DNA from: Marinobacter antarcticus
Lineage (GTDB): Bacteria > Pseudomonadota > Gammaproteobacteria > Pseudomonadales > Oleiphilaceae
Assembly: GCF_011049865.1 (NCBI RefSeq)
Contig: NZ_DRGY01000019.1
Coordinates: 1-44,307, forward strand
Reading direction: 5' to 3'
Length of the DNA: 44,307 bases
The notes beneath the pieces are model-generated. The model was not told where the DNA came from and did not search any database. It saw only the letters and a list, made by a program, of their open reading frames with translations. The position numbers and the translations under genes were made by a program. Position 1 is the stretch's first letter, and each line of letters begins with the position of its first letter. This document shows, piece after piece, positions 16,837-25,982 of this stretch.

Positions 16837-17535
16837 GTGACAGACTTTGTAGAGTACACACTGAACGATGGTGTCGCGACAATCGTTATCCGTAACGGTA
16901 AAGCGAACGCCCTGAGCCACGAAGTGTTTGAAGAGTTGAACCAGGCACTCGACCGAGCAGAGCAAGACAAGGCCGTGGTTATCCTGACCGGGCAGCCGGG
17001 TATTTTCTCTGGCGGTTACGATTTGAAAGAAATGCAAAAGGGCCCTGAGGAAGCGACCGCGCTGGTAACGGTTGGTTCAACGTTCACCCGTCGCCTGGCT
17101 GCGTTTCCGCTTCCTGTTATAGGTGCCTGCAGTGGGCACGCCATTGCCAAGGGTGCGTTTATCATGCTGTCGGTGGATTATCGGATTGGCGTTGAAGGCA
17201 ACTTCAAGCTGGGCCTTAATGAGGTTGCCATTGGTATGACCATGCACCACGCCGGCATCGAAATTGCGCGGCACCGGCTGGCACCTGCGTACTTTTACCG
17301 CTCGGTGATCAACGCTGAAATTTACAGCCCCGAGAGTGCTATGGCCGCAGGCTTCCTTGATGAAACAGTGGCAGCCGAGCAACTTCTGGAGCGCGCGAAC
17401 GAAGTAGCGCAGGCGTTCCGCAATCTGAACATGAAAGCCCATGCTCAAACCAAATTGAAAACCAAAGCGGGATATCTGGAACTTCTGGATCGCTGCATTG
17501 AGAAAGATGCACAGAGTTTGGGTCTCACGGCTTAA
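16837..17535 (+). CDS. Crotonase-family (enoyl-CoA hydratase/isomerase) protein
   Basis: A 232-residue protein starting with GTG after GAGG at eight bases. Crotonase features are the N-terminal strand GVATIVIRNGKANALS, the first oxyanion region FSGGYDLKEM, and the second, SGHAIAKGAFIMLSVDYRIG. The usual GGG of that second motif is changed here. A glutamate in GLNEVAIGM matches one of the two catalytic glutamates; the other is not obvious, so hydratase activity is uncertain and isomerase or hydrolase activity is possible. It is convergent with the MtfA-like gene (17 bp apart) and 107 bp after the hydrolase gene. Confidence 0.85.
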   Translation: MTDFVEYTLNDGVATIVIRNGKANALSHEVFEELNQALDRAEQDKAVVILTGQPGIFSGGYDLKEMQKGPEEATALVTVGSTFTRRLAAFPLPVIGACSGHAIAKGAFIMLSVDYRIGVEGNFKLGLNEVAIGMTMHHAGIEIARHRLAPAYFYRSVINAEIYSPESAMAAGFLDETVAAEQLLERANEVAQAFRNLNMKAHAQTKLKTKAGYLELLDRCIEKDAQSLGLTA

Positions 17536-17552
17536 CGTCACTGTTCCACGGG

Positions 17553-18380
17553 TTAGCTCCGGGCCAGTTCGCCAGGGTCTAACCTGTAGAAGTCACACAG
17601 CAGGTTATACACCGCCGGCTGTTGTTCTTTAAGATGGTGGGGTTGCTGATAAAAGGTTTCGGTCAGCACCGCAAAGAATTCCGCGGGCTTTGTGGCGCCG
17701 TAGGGGTCGAGCCAGCTTGTTCGGTGGTGCCTCAGCGAGTGCCGGAGGTCGTCGTAGGCGATGGTCATGGTTTGTTGCCACTCTTTGGCGTGTTCTCCGC
17801 TTAGCGGTGGCGCGCCGTCAGCGGTTCCATCCAGATAATCAAGCTGATGGGCAAACTCATGGAGAATGACGTTGTGTGTACTTTCCGGGGTAATGGCCCC
17901 GCTTTCGCATTCCGACCAGGCCAGAACGACTTGTCCAAGAGATGAGGCTTCGCCTGCCCGTACCTGATTGCTGACACCCACCACCATGCCGTCGCGCTCC
18001 GATGCCTGAACCCGGTAGACATCCGGGTAGACCAGAATGCTGCGCACCTCGTCAAAGTCTGTGTACGATCTTTTGAGAATCAGCAAGCAGGCGTGCCCGG
18101 CGATGGCCACACGAACGCGATCGGTCACCTCAAAGCCGTCGCACCCGTAGAAGTGCTTCTCTGAGAGAAACAACTGAACCTGTCTTTCCAGTGCTTGCTG
18201 AAGCGGAGCCGACAACTTGCGGTACAGGGGTACGGTTGATTGAAGGTGTTTTCGCCAGGCCTTTGGGAAAGGTTGTTTCAGTTCGCGCGTTCGGCGCCAG
18301 GCGCGGTAGAAGAACAAATAGAAGATGGCCAGGGCGATGCCGGCAACGGCGAAAACTGCAAATAAAGTGATTGGCGACAT
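17553..18380 (-). CDS. mtfA: MtfA-like zinc metallopeptidase
   Basis: A 275-residue protein with an N-terminal membrane helix (about 5-25) and an M90-family peptidase domain. The zinc-binding motif is HEFAH at 174-178, followed by QLDYLDG. Further family features are VLAWSEC before the active site and a C-terminal PAEFFAVLTETFYQQP helix that would supply the third zinc ligand. E. coli MtfA binds the glucose repressor Mlc; the N-terminal anchor here is a difference from the E. coli protein, so its target may differ. Start is ATG at 18380, and the gene stands alone on the minus strand. Confidence 0.88.
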   Translation of the reverse strand: MSPITLFAVFAVAGIALAIFYLFFYRAWRRTRELKQPFPKAWRKHLQSTVPLYRKLSAPLQQALERQVQLFLSEKHFYGCDGFEVTDRVRVAIAGHACLLILKRSYTDFDEVRSILVYPDVYRVQASERDGMVVGVSNQVRAGEASSLGQVVLAWSECESGAITPESTHNVILHEFAHQLDYLDGTADGAPPLSGEHAKEWQQTMTIAYDDLRHSLRHHRTSWLDPYGATKPAEFFAVLTETFYQQPHHLKEQQPAVYNLLCDFYRLDPGELARS

Positions 18381-18580
18381 TGTTTTAAACTCGTTTCATG
18401 GGTGCGTGCCGTCTGTTTGCTGTAATCTCGGGTTCTTCAGGTTTTGCCAGCGCACATCGAGGCAGAGTAGTTAACAATCACGCCAATAGCATACGCTAGT
18501 TGGCCAATTGCTCAAATCGTACCTATCATCAAACACTTAATCGAAAATCATGACCGCAGTACGTCGGTAATAGGGATGAC

Positions 18581-18781
18581 ATGCTTCACGAGATGAGTAT
18601 TGGTGGAATGTTGTTCAGCCCATTTGTGGTGCTGTTGCCCATGGCGTTTGTTCTGGCTGCAGCGACGCGGCTAATGATGCATCACCTGGGTTGGCGTCGC
18701 TATATCTGGAAGGAGGCCTGGTTCGACGTGGCTGCTTTCGTTTGCTATCTGGCTGCTATTGTTTATTTGTTCGGGGATTAA
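18581..18781 (+). CDS. DUF1656 (AaeX-like) small membrane protein
   Basis: A 66-residue protein with two membrane helices and the conserved segment FSPFVVLLPMAFVLAAATRL, typical of DUF1656. This family is nearly always the first gene of an aromatic acid efflux operon with an HlyD-like adaptor and a FUSC permease, as here. Start ATG at 18581 has GGATGA just upstream. Nine bases separate it from the adaptor gene. The role of the small protein in the pump is unknown. Confidence 0.85.
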   Translation: MLHEMSIGGMLFSPFVVLLPMAFVLAAATRLMMHHLGWRRYIWKEAWFDVAAFVCYLAAIVYLFGD

Positions 18782-18790
18782 AGGACTCTC

Positions 18791-19675
18791 ATGGAAAAGC
18801 TGGGGCGTATTGGGCTGACGTTGTTATTGGTGGGTATTGCGGCTGTTGCTGGAACCTGGGTGTGGGATCATTATCTTTATTCGCCCTGGACGCGGGATGG
18901 ACGTATTCGCGCGGACGTAATCACCATTGCTCCGGATGTGTCCGGGTGGGTGACCGGAGTGAACGTAAAAAACAACCAGATTGTCGGTAAAGATGACCCT
19001 CTTTTTGCCATTGACGACACTCGCTACGAGGCTGAGGTCGCCGAGAATGAAGCTCGGCTCGCCCAGGAGCGCACTGCGAGGGATCTCGCCAGACATAAAT
19101 ACGAACGCCGTCAGCACATGTCGGATCGGCGGGCCATCAGTGAAGAAAGCCTGGAGACCTATCGGCTTCGTGCCGAATCAGCCAAAGCCAGTTATCAACT
19201 CGCACAGGCCCAGCTCAACACGGCGCGAATCGATCTGGAGCGAACAAACGTGCTGGCGCCGGAGAGTGGCATCGTAAACAACCTGACGCTGCGCCAGGGC
19301 AATTATGTGTCCCGGGGGACGGCGGTGTTGTCGTTGATCAAAAGCGACTCCTTTTACGTGACCGGGTATTTTGAGGAAACCAAGCTGCAACTGGTGCGAA
19401 TAGGGCAGAAAGCGCGAATTACATTGTTGTCCGGCGGAAAAAAACTGACCGGCGAGGTGACCAGTATTGCCCGTGGCATCGCGGATCCAAACACCAGCAG
19501 TGATAGCCAGATGCTGCCCCAAGTACAGCAAGCCTTTAACTGGGTGCGCCTGGCTCAGCGGATTCCAGTCGATATAGCGCTTGATCCGCTCCCGGAAGGT
19601 GTGACCATCAGCGCGGGTATGACGGTTTCCATTTATCTGGAATCCGACTCAGACCCAGACCCAGGTAAAGAGTAG
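18791..19675 (+). CDS. HlyD-family membrane fusion protein (AaeA-like)
   Basis: A 294-residue periplasmic adaptor with one N-terminal membrane anchor (about 7-26). The lipoyl-like half-motifs are ITIAPDVSGWVTGVNVKNNQ and, after a coiled-coil hairpin (about 85-145), TNVLAPESGIVNNLTLRQGNYV. The beta-barrel domain follows (FYVTGYFEETKL). AAGGA at five bases precedes the ATG. It sits between the DUF1656 gene and the FUSC permease, forming an AaeXAB-like operon that would export aromatic acids or similar weak acids across the envelope. Confidence 0.9.
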   Translation: MEKLGRIGLTLLLVGIAAVAGTWVWDHYLYSPWTRDGRIRADVITIAPDVSGWVTGVNVKNNQIVGKDDPLFAIDDTRYEAEVAENEARLAQERTARDLARHKYERRQHMSDRRAISEESLETYRLRAESAKASYQLAQAQLNTARIDLERTNVLAPESGIVNNLTLRQGNYVSRGTAVLSLIKSDSFYVTGYFEETKLQLVRIGQKARITLLSGGKKLTGEVTSIARGIADPNTSSDSQMLPQVQQAFNWVRLAQRIPVDIALDPLPEGVTISAGMTVSIYLESDSDPDPGKE

Positions 19676-19688
19676 CGGAGCCACTTCC

Positions 19689-21764
19689 ATGACGCTCCAC
19701 CCGCTGCTGGACCAGCTTCTGATGCCAAATAGGCGCGCGGTGATATTTGCTTCGAAAGGAGTGATATCCATGGCGCTGGCATTGTTTGTGTCTATGTATC
19801 TGGAGCTTGATCGCCCTTACTGGGCCCTGGTATCCGCTGTTTTCCTGCAAATTCGCCCTGAAAGCGGCCTGGTGATCGAAAAGGCCCTGTGCCAAATTTT
19901 CGGTTCCGTTGCGGGCGGTGGTGTGGGGATTCTGATTCTCGCGTTTTTCATGCCATACCCGTTGCTGGCACTGGCCTGCCTGACCGTCTGGATAGGGCTT
20001 AATTCTGCAGCGTCCTCCATGGTGCACAACACCAACTTCATCTATGCCTTTGCCATGTCGGGAATGACCGCTGGCCTGGTGGTCATACTGGTTATGGCAA
20101 ACCCCAGTGTGGCCGACAGCCGTGCGGTATTCGATATTGCCCAGTCCCGTATCAGCGAAATCACAGTGGGGGCTCTCTGTGCGATGCTGGTCAGCAAGTT
20201 GTTGTGGCCAGTGACGGTCAAAGACAGCCTTCGCAACAATGCCCGCACCGTCATCAACAAAACGCTCGAATACCTTTCACTGGAGCTGGATTCGGACAGC
20301 ACCCATGAGCAGCGGCACCAGCATGCAGACCAGATTCTGGAGACGTTGGTGGGGTTGAACGATGATTCCAGTGCGGTCGCGTATGAAGGTCCTGAGGGCC
20401 CGGGCCGGAGCCGGGCCGCAAACCTGCTGTGCAACAAAGTGATGTCGCTGTTGGCGGTAACCCAGATCATGGGCCGCTTTCCGAGAAATCATCCGGACCT
20501 GGTATCGCCTGCGTTCAGCAAGCTGCTGGCCGATATGCGGGTTCACTTCATAAAAGTGGCGGAGTCAGACAGTTACGAGGAGTCTTACCGCGAGGCTCAG
20601 ACGCTCAGGCGAGCGTTGCTCGAGCATAAAGCTGCGTATTCGAATGAGTCTGCCATTGTGATCCGCCTGACCCAGACAGCCGTGGAGCTTGTGGCCGATC
20701 TGGTGATGGTACTGCGAGCCTACAACGCGCTCGAAAATCGCGACCAGACACTGCTGAAAGCCTCCAAACTGACAACTCATCGGGACCCGTTAATCGGTGT
20801 CGTTAATGGCTTCCGTACCATGGTCGTGTTTGTGATCGGGGCAACGATATGGCTAAACACCGGCACCCCGGCCGCGATTATGCTGATGATCATGCCCGTT
20901 GTGTTTTCGGTGATGTTTGCGCGTTTTTCTCTGGTGGTACTCACGTCTATTTTGCGGCGCTTGCTGTTGGGGGTTGTGGTGGCCGTTCCGGTGGCGCTGC
21001 TTTTCGGGCTGGGTTTGCTGTCCAGAAGCAGTGGCGACTTCGAGATGCTGGTTCTGGTGCTTGCGGGGCCCTACTTCATTGGTTTGCTGGCGCTTGCAGA
21101 CAGGCCAACCCTGCCTTATGGCCTGGGCTTCTGTATTCCTTTTACGCTGATTGTGCAGCCAAGCAATCACATGACGTTCAGCATGGAAACGGCGACCAGC
21201 AATGCGTTGGGCCTGTTTGTAGGCATCAGCATTCTCTACTGGGTGTTCAAACTGATCACGCCTCTGGATGGCCAGTTGATGCAGCGTCGTTTGCTCAAGA
21301 TAACGGCTCGGGATCTCACCGGTATCGACTACCAGCGCCGGCCCGAAAACTGGTTTAACGGCCGGATGGGAGAGCGCCTGCTGCGGTTTGCCAACTACGA
21401 TCAGGTTTCCGGCAGCTCTAACCATAATATGACGGATCTGGGGTTTACCGGCCTGAACGTGGGCCATATGTCCATCCGCTTGCGCCGACGTATCAAGAAC
21501 CATCGCAGCGCCGCTGTTGACGCAAAGCTTGCCGAATGGCAGCAAGTGCTGGCGGATACCTACCTGATGAGCGCGCGCGGCGGCATGGATCCGCGGTTTC
21601 GGAGCGTGAGCGCAGAGCTGCTGGCCGCGATTCACGCTGTGAAAGAGCCGGATGCACAAACGGGAACCATTGAGGGCATGTTCGAGCGTATGGCTCTGAC
21701 GTTTGAGCGAACCGCCAAAATGGTGGCGGAGGCGCCATCGCTTTCGAAGTCAGGGTCCGGATAG
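19689..21764 (+). CDS. FUSC-family efflux permease (AaeB-like)
   Basis: A 691-residue inner membrane protein with two blocks of hydrophobic helices (about 15-175 and 365-520), each followed by a large soluble region, as in AaeB/FUSC proteins. The first block has RPYWALVSAVFLQIRPESGLVIEKA, a typical FUSC segment. GGAG at eight bases precedes the ATG, and the adaptor gene ends 13 bp upstream. Together with the DUF1656 protein and adaptor it would form a p-hydroxybenzoate-type exporter. The actual solute is unknown, and no divergent LysR regulator is visible nearby. Confidence 0.9.
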   Translation: MTLHPLLDQLLMPNRRAVIFASKGVISMALALFVSMYLELDRPYWALVSAVFLQIRPESGLVIEKALCQIFGSVAGGGVGILILAFFMPYPLLALACLTVWIGLNSAASSMVHNTNFIYAFAMSGMTAGLVVILVMANPSVADSRAVFDIAQSRISEITVGALCAMLVSKLLWPVTVKDSLRNNARTVINKTLEYLSLELDSDSTHEQRHQHADQILETLVGLNDDSSAVAYEGPEGPGRSRAANLLCNKVMSLLAVTQIMGRFPRNHPDLVSPAFSKLLADMRVHFIKVAESDSYEESYREAQTLRRALLEHKAAYSNESAIVIRLTQTAVELVADLVMVLRAYNALENRDQTLLKASKLTTHRDPLIGVVNGFRTMVVFVIGATIWLNTGTPAAIMLMIMPVVFSVMFARFSLVVLTSILRRLLLGVVVAVPVALLFGLGLLSRSSGDFEMLVLVLAGPYFIGLLALADRPTLPYGLGFCIPFTLIVQPSNHMTFSMETATSNALGLFVGISILYWVFKLITPLDGQLMQRRLLKITARDLTGIDYQRRPENWFNGRMGERLLRFANYDQVSGSSNHNMTDLGFTGLNVGHMSIRLRRRIKNHRSAAVDAKLAEWQQVLADTYLMSARGGMDPRFRSVSAELLAAIHAVKEPDAQTGTIEGMFERMALTFERTAKMVAEAPSLSKSGSG

Positions 21765-21859
21765 CAAGGACTCGCACTTTGGTCTGATTGGTGTTCAATC
21801 GGAACGGGTATAGTTTTCAGGGTTGCCCACGTTTTATCATCCAATAGAGGAGTGTTGCC

Positions 21860-22891
21860 GTGTCATGGTCGGAGCAGTTTGCCAGCGATAATTACAGCGG
21901 CGTCTGTCCGCAGGCCTGGGACGCGATGGAGGCCGCAAACCGTGTGGATGAGCCGGCGTACGGCGAAGATAGCTGGACCCAGCGGGCGGCAGATGGCCTG
22001 CGCTCGCTTTTTGACACAGATTGCGATGTCTACTTTGTGTTCAATGGTACGGCGGCCAACTCGCTGGCGTTAGCGTCTATAGGACAATCGTTTCACAGCG
22101 TGATCTGTCATGAACTGGCGCACATTGAAACGGATGAATGTGGCGGGCCGGAATACGCCTCCAACGGCGCCAAGCTTTTGTTAGGGCAAGGTGAAAACGG
22201 CAAGCTTACCCCGCAAAGCATCGAGCACCTGGTTACCAAACGCACCGATATTCACTACCCCAAACCCAAAGCTCTGAGCCTCACTCAGGCAACGGAAGTG
22301 GGCACAATTTATACGCCTGACGAGCTGAGCACCATCCGCGCGCTGGCAGATCAATACAAATTGAACATCCACATGGACGGCGCGCGATTTGCCAATGCGG
22401 TGGCGGCGCTGGACGTGCATCCGTCGGAAATCACCTGGAAGGTGGGCGTCGATGTGCTGTGTTTCTCCGGAACCAAGAACGGTCTGGCGCTGGGAGAGGC
22501 GGTGGTGTTCTTCAATAAGGCACTTGCCGAGGATTTCGAGTGGCGCTGCAAGCAGGCCGGGCAACTGGCTTCCAAAATGCGTTACATTTCTGCGCCCTGG
22601 TGTGGATTGCTGGAAAATAACGTGTGGCTGGAAAATGCCCGTCATGCCAATGCCTGTGCGAAACAGCTTGCGGACGGGTTGGCGGGATTGCCCGGCATCA
22701 CCATCAGGTACCCAAACCAGGTAAATGGGGTTTTTGTAGAGATGCCCGAGGCCTTGCAGGCAGCGCTGCGAGCAAAAGGATGGCGTTTTTACAACTTTAT
22801 CGGCGGCTGTGCACGCCTGATGTGCTCCTGGGCCACCACGCCGGCGGTTGTTGATCAGTTCCTGGCCGATGTAAGACAGCTGCAGCGTTGA
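21860..22891 (+). CDS. ltaE: Low-specificity L-threonine aldolase (PLP enzyme)
   Basis: A 343-residue fold-type I PLP enzyme that cleaves threonine or allo-threonine to glycine and acetaldehyde. Family motifs are FASDNYSGVCP at the start, FNGTAANSLAL near 61 for phosphate binding, HMDGARFANA with D173 and R176, and the PLP lysine K206 in CFSGTKNGLALGEA. The start is GTG at 21860 with GAGGAG seven bases upstream. It is a single gene, 95 bp after the efflux permease and about 200 bp before the symporter. A beta-hydroxyamino acid of another kind may also be a substrate. Confidence 0.9.
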   Translation: MSWSEQFASDNYSGVCPQAWDAMEAANRVDEPAYGEDSWTQRAADGLRSLFDTDCDVYFVFNGTAANSLALASIGQSFHSVICHELAHIETDECGGPEYASNGAKLLLGQGENGKLTPQSIEHLVTKRTDIHYPKPKALSLTQATEVGTIYTPDELSTIRALADQYKLNIHMDGARFANAVAALDVHPSEITWKVGVDVLCFSGTKNGLALGEAVVFFNKALAEDFEWRCKQAGQLASKMRYISAPWCGLLENNVWLENARHANACAKQLADGLAGLPGITIRYPNQVNGVFVEMPEALQAALRAKGWRFYNFIGGCARLMCSWATTPAVVDQFLADVRQLQR

Positions 22892-23097
22892 GCCACGCTG
22901 GATAAATCACGCACCTGACACACAGGCAAACGGACCGGACACTCGCGACACAAGATCAGCGGTGAATGGCCCTATCAATCGCTCATGTTGATAGCAATGG
23001 TTTACCCGCCCGGGGATTTCCACCACAATCTGCGCCACCGCAGATCAGGAACTCATATTATGCCATTGCTCACATTAATCTCTCTTGGGGTGATCTG

Positions 23098-24357
23098 ATG
23101 AGGTCTCTCTTCCAGGGTTATCTGAATACCTCGTTGATATTGCGTGTGAGCATTGCATTGGTGCTGGGTGTTGCCGTCGGTATGATCGGAGGGCAGCAGG
23201 CCGCTGACTGGTTGGCGCCTTTCGGCGATCTGCTGCTGCGCCTGCTCAAGTTTCTTATTGTACCCATTGTACTTTTCACGCTGATGGTGGGCATCAACCA
23301 GGCGAATCTCGGCAGCATGGGGCGTGTCGGGCGTAAGCTGTTTGGTTTTTACGTACTAACGACCGCACTGGCTATTGTTGTCGGTTTGGCAGTCGCAAGC
23401 CTGTTTAAGCCGGGAAGCGGCATGGTTCTGAATGAAGGCACCAAGGTAGCAGTGCCGGACAATCCCGGGATTGCGAGCGTGCTATTGAGCATTGTGCCCG
23501 ACAACATTTTTACAGCGTTTACCGAACTGAACCTGTTGGGCATTATCTTTATCGCCATCGTGTTTGGTATCGCGCTACTGAAGCTGCGGGAATCCGAGGC
23601 TCACTCGGAGCTTGGTGAACACCTTTACAAAGTTGTCGAAGCGCTTAACGAGATCACTCTGAAAGTGATGACTGGCGTGCTCCAGTACGTGCCTGTCGGG
23701 GTGTTCGCGATTGTTGCCAAGACCGCGGGTGAGCAGGGTGTGGCCACTATTCTTGCCCTGGGCGATATGGTCATGGTGTTGTATATCGCGCTTGCGGTGC
23801 ACCTGGTTGTTTATTGCTTGCTGATGCGTGTGTCTGGCGTGCGCCTGCGTGAATTTTTCCGCGAAGCACGCACACCCATGGCAACCGCGTTCGCGACCCA
23901 GAGCAGTTCAGGCACCTTGCCGCTGACCCTGGACGCCGCGCGCCGCCTGGGTATCCCCAAACGAATTTATGGCTTCAGCTTACCGCTCGGCGCCACCATC
24001 AACATGGACGGCGCTGCGATTCGCATCGCGATTTCTGCAGTGTTTGCTGCCAATGTGGTCGGTATTCCGCTGGATTTGATGACGATGGCGGAGATCGTGC
24101 TCATCGGCACGCTTACCTCCATCGGCACTGCGGGGGTTCCCGGCGCAGGCATCGTGATGATCGCCACAGTTTTTGCTCAGGTTGGGCTGCCGATCGAAAC
24201 CGTTGCCCTGCTCGTTTCCATTGATGCGCTGGTTGGCATGGGCGCCACCGGGCTCAACGTTACCGGCGATCTTGTGGCTACTGCGGTTATCGCTCGTAGC
24301 GAACGCAAATACGCGCAAGAGCCCGCCGGGGCTAGCGCTCAGGCTCAGACTGAGTAA
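23098..24357 (+). CDS. Dicarboxylate/amino acid:cation symporter (DAACS family)
   Basis: A 419-residue inner membrane transporter with eight main helices. The family signature is clear: the serine-rich TQSSSGTLPLTLDAARRLG segment and LGATINMDGAAI in helix 7, then GVPGAGIVMIATV. The start chosen is ATG at 23098 (MRSLFQGY), preceded by GGGGTG; an in-frame ATG at 22966 would add 44 polar residues before the first helix and is unlikely. Substrates of the family are glutamate, aspartate and C4-dicarboxylates with sodium or protons; the exact one cannot be given. Confidence 0.9.
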   Translation: MRSLFQGYLNTSLILRVSIALVLGVAVGMIGGQQAADWLAPFGDLLLRLLKFLIVPIVLFTLMVGINQANLGSMGRVGRKLFGFYVLTTALAIVVGLAVASLFKPGSGMVLNEGTKVAVPDNPGIASVLLSIVPDNIFTAFTELNLLGIIFIAIVFGIALLKLRESEAHSELGEHLYKVVEALNEITLKVMTGVLQYVPVGVFAIVAKTAGEQGVATILALGDMVMVLYIALAVHLVVYCLLMRVSGVRLREFFREARTPMATAFATQSSSGTLPLTLDAARRLGIPKRIYGFSLPLGATINMDGAAIRIAISAVFAANVVGIPLDLMTMAEIVLIGTLTSIGTAGVPGAGIVMIATVFAQVGLPIETVALLVSIDALVGMGATGLNVTGDLVATAVIARSERKYAQEPAGASAQAQTE

Positions 24358-24417
24358 GGGCGAACCGTTGATGTGTTATGGTGCTTTCAAGGCTTTCGTT
24401 ATGACCGGAGGGCACTT

Positions 24418-24795
24418 ATGAATAGGGCACACGGCAAACTCATCGTTTTTTATGACGGGTCCTGCTCTACCTGTATCAAGGATCGCCGCTGGTATGAAAA
24501 ACTGGCGGGCAAGACCGGAGACTCTGTTGAATGGCTTGATATCACTGGCAGGGACGAGGAACTGCGTCAACAGGGCGTTGACCCGGCCAAAGCGCTGCGG
24601 GAACTGCACGTGAAAGACGATCAGGGCGACATTCACCGGGAGATGGACGCATACATTCTGCTGATGTCGCGAGTCCCCGTTCTGAAGCCCCTGGCGTGGC
24701 TGATCTCCTTACCGCTTATTCGATCCGCTTTGGCGAAGTTTTACCATTACTGGGTCGAGCGTCGCCTCGCCGCTAGACGGGCGCTCGGAGGCTGA
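24418..24795 (+). CDS. DCC-family thiol-disulfide oxidoreductase-like protein (DUF393)
   Basis: A 125-residue protein with the family signature FYDGSCSTCIKDRRWY, which includes the DxxCxxC redox motif near the N terminus. A later RLAARRAL tail is basic, and LKPLAWLISLPLIR is a moderately hydrophobic helix. The start is ATG at 24418 with GGAGGG five bases upstream; an earlier in-frame start has no ribosome site. The next gene begins two bases after the stop, so the two are translationally coupled. Biochemical role of the family is largely unknown. Confidence 0.85.
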   Translation: MNRAHGKLIVFYDGSCSTCIKDRRWYEKLAGKTGDSVEWLDITGRDEELRQQGVDPAKALRELHVKDDQGDIHREMDAYILLMSRVPVLKPLAWLISLPLIRSALAKFYHYWVERRLAARRALGG

Positions 24796-24797
24796 AA

Positions 24798-25238
24798 GTG
24801 ACGCATATTCGAGAGCGGGCCATTCGGGGCCTCAAGGCGGGCGATACGTTTACGATTACCCGAACGTTTACCGAAAATGACACCGTAGCATTCGGCGAAA
24901 TCAGTCGGGATATGAACCCCATTCACTACGATGAACGCTTCGCTGCGGCCAAGGGCTTCCGGGGCAAGATCTGTCATGGTCTGCTGGTGGGCGGCATGAT
25001 TACGGAAGTGGGCGGGCAGATTGGCTGGTTGGCGTCCGGAATGAATTTCCGGTTTCGCAGGCCAGTGTATTTCGGCGATACCGTTACCTGCGTGTTTACC
25101 ATTACCGAAGCAGATGAGCGCAATCGCGCGAAGGCCGAAGCGGTGTTATCCAACCAGCACCATGAGACCGTTATCGAGGCATGGCTAACCGGCATACTGC
25201 CGGGCCAAGCGGAGCGTGCCATTCTCGCGCAGAATTGA
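24798..25238 (+). CDS. MaoC-like (R)-specific enoyl-CoA hydratase
   Basis: A 146-residue hot-dog-fold protein starting with GTG; the ribosome site GGAGG overlaps the end of the preceding gene. The catalytic motif of MaoC hydratases is present as FGEISRDMNPIHYDERFAA (Asp and His), followed by the glycine-rich HGLLVGGMI. This size is typical of PhaJ-type hydratases, which make (R)-3-hydroxyacyl-CoA from enoyl-CoA. No polyhydroxyalkanoate genes are in the window, so the pathway is uncertain. Confidence 0.88.
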   Translation: MTHIRERAIRGLKAGDTFTITRTFTENDTVAFGEISRDMNPIHYDERFAAAKGFRGKICHGLLVGGMITEVGGQIGWLASGMNFRFRRPVYFGDTVTCVFTITEADERNRAKAEAVLSNQHHETVIEAWLTGILPGQAERAILAQN

Positions 25239-25277
25239 TTTCCTCCACTATCCGGGTTTCCACCTTCAGAGGTTTTT

Positions 25278-25952
25278 ATGGCTCGCTTTGAGTTGCTTGG
25301 CACGGCTATCATCCCCGGAAAAGGCACCGAACTGCGCCTTCTTCAGCGGGGTGAGGAGTTTTCTATACGGATTGCCGGCACCAGCGGGGAGTTGATGAAC
25401 ACCCGCTTGCACGGTTCTGAAGACGCCCTGGCGACGCTGGCCTGTGAACGCATTGCGGATCATCCGGCGCCGAAAGTTCTTATTGGCGGGTTGGGTATGG
25501 GGTTCACCCTTGCGGCGGCCTTGCAGTCTCTGGGTGATACCGCAGAAGTGACCGTTGCCGAGCTGGTGCCGGAAGTGGAGCATTGGAATCTGGGGCCATT
25601 GGGCGCTGCAGCGGGTTATCCACTAAAAGATCCCCGCGCCCGCGTGCACATTGGTGATGTGGTTCAACTGATCAAGAGCTCGCCGGCCTGTTACGACGCC
25701 ATCTTGCTGGATATCGACAACGGCCCTGAAGGGCTGACCCGCAAAGAAAATGATTGGCTGTACACGCCGGCCGGTATTGAGGCTGCGCAAGAAGCACTGC
25801 GCCCTGAAGGTATTCTGGCCTACTGGTCAGCGGGCCAGGATCCGACGTTTACAGAACGTCTGAAGCGCGCCGGGTTGTCGGCAGAGGCCATAACGGTGCG
25901 CGCCCACCGCCCCGGCAAAGGCGCAAAACACGTTATCTGGCTTGCCTGGTAG
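25278..25952 (+). CDS. Spermidine synthase-like SAM-binding protein
   Basis: A 224-residue protein with a Rossmann methyltransferase core. The SAM-type motif is VLIGGLGMGFTLAAAL (G70, G71, G73, G75), followed by VTVAELVPEVEHW and by ILLDIDNGPEGL. It lacks the N-terminal beta-strand domain of true spermidine synthases and the usual DGG-type loop, so aminopropyl transfer is doubtful. Start ATG at 25278 is 39 bp after the MaoC gene and in the same direction. Role unknown. Confidence 0.75.
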   Translation: MARFELLGTAIIPGKGTELRLLQRGEEFSIRIAGTSGELMNTRLHGSEDALATLACERIADHPAPKVLIGGLGMGFTLAAALQSLGDTAEVTVAELVPEVEHWNLGPLGAAAGYPLKDPRARVHIGDVVQLIKSSPACYDAILLDIDNGPEGLTRKENDWLYTPAGIEAAQEALRPEGILAYWSAGQDPTFTERLKRAGLSAEAITVRAHRPGKGAKHVIWLAW

Positions 25953-25982
25953 TATGGCTCAGTCATGTGGCGGGCGCCGGCA

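Noticed and set aside
20853..21659. 268-codon minus-strand frame opposite the FUSC permease
   Set aside because: Histidine/glutamine-rich translation typical of antisense to a GC-rich membrane protein gene; the plus frame is a clear FUSC protein.
22966..23097. Upstream ATG of the DAACS symporter
   Set aside because: The added 44 residues are polar and unlike the family N terminus; ATG 23098 has a better ribosome site.
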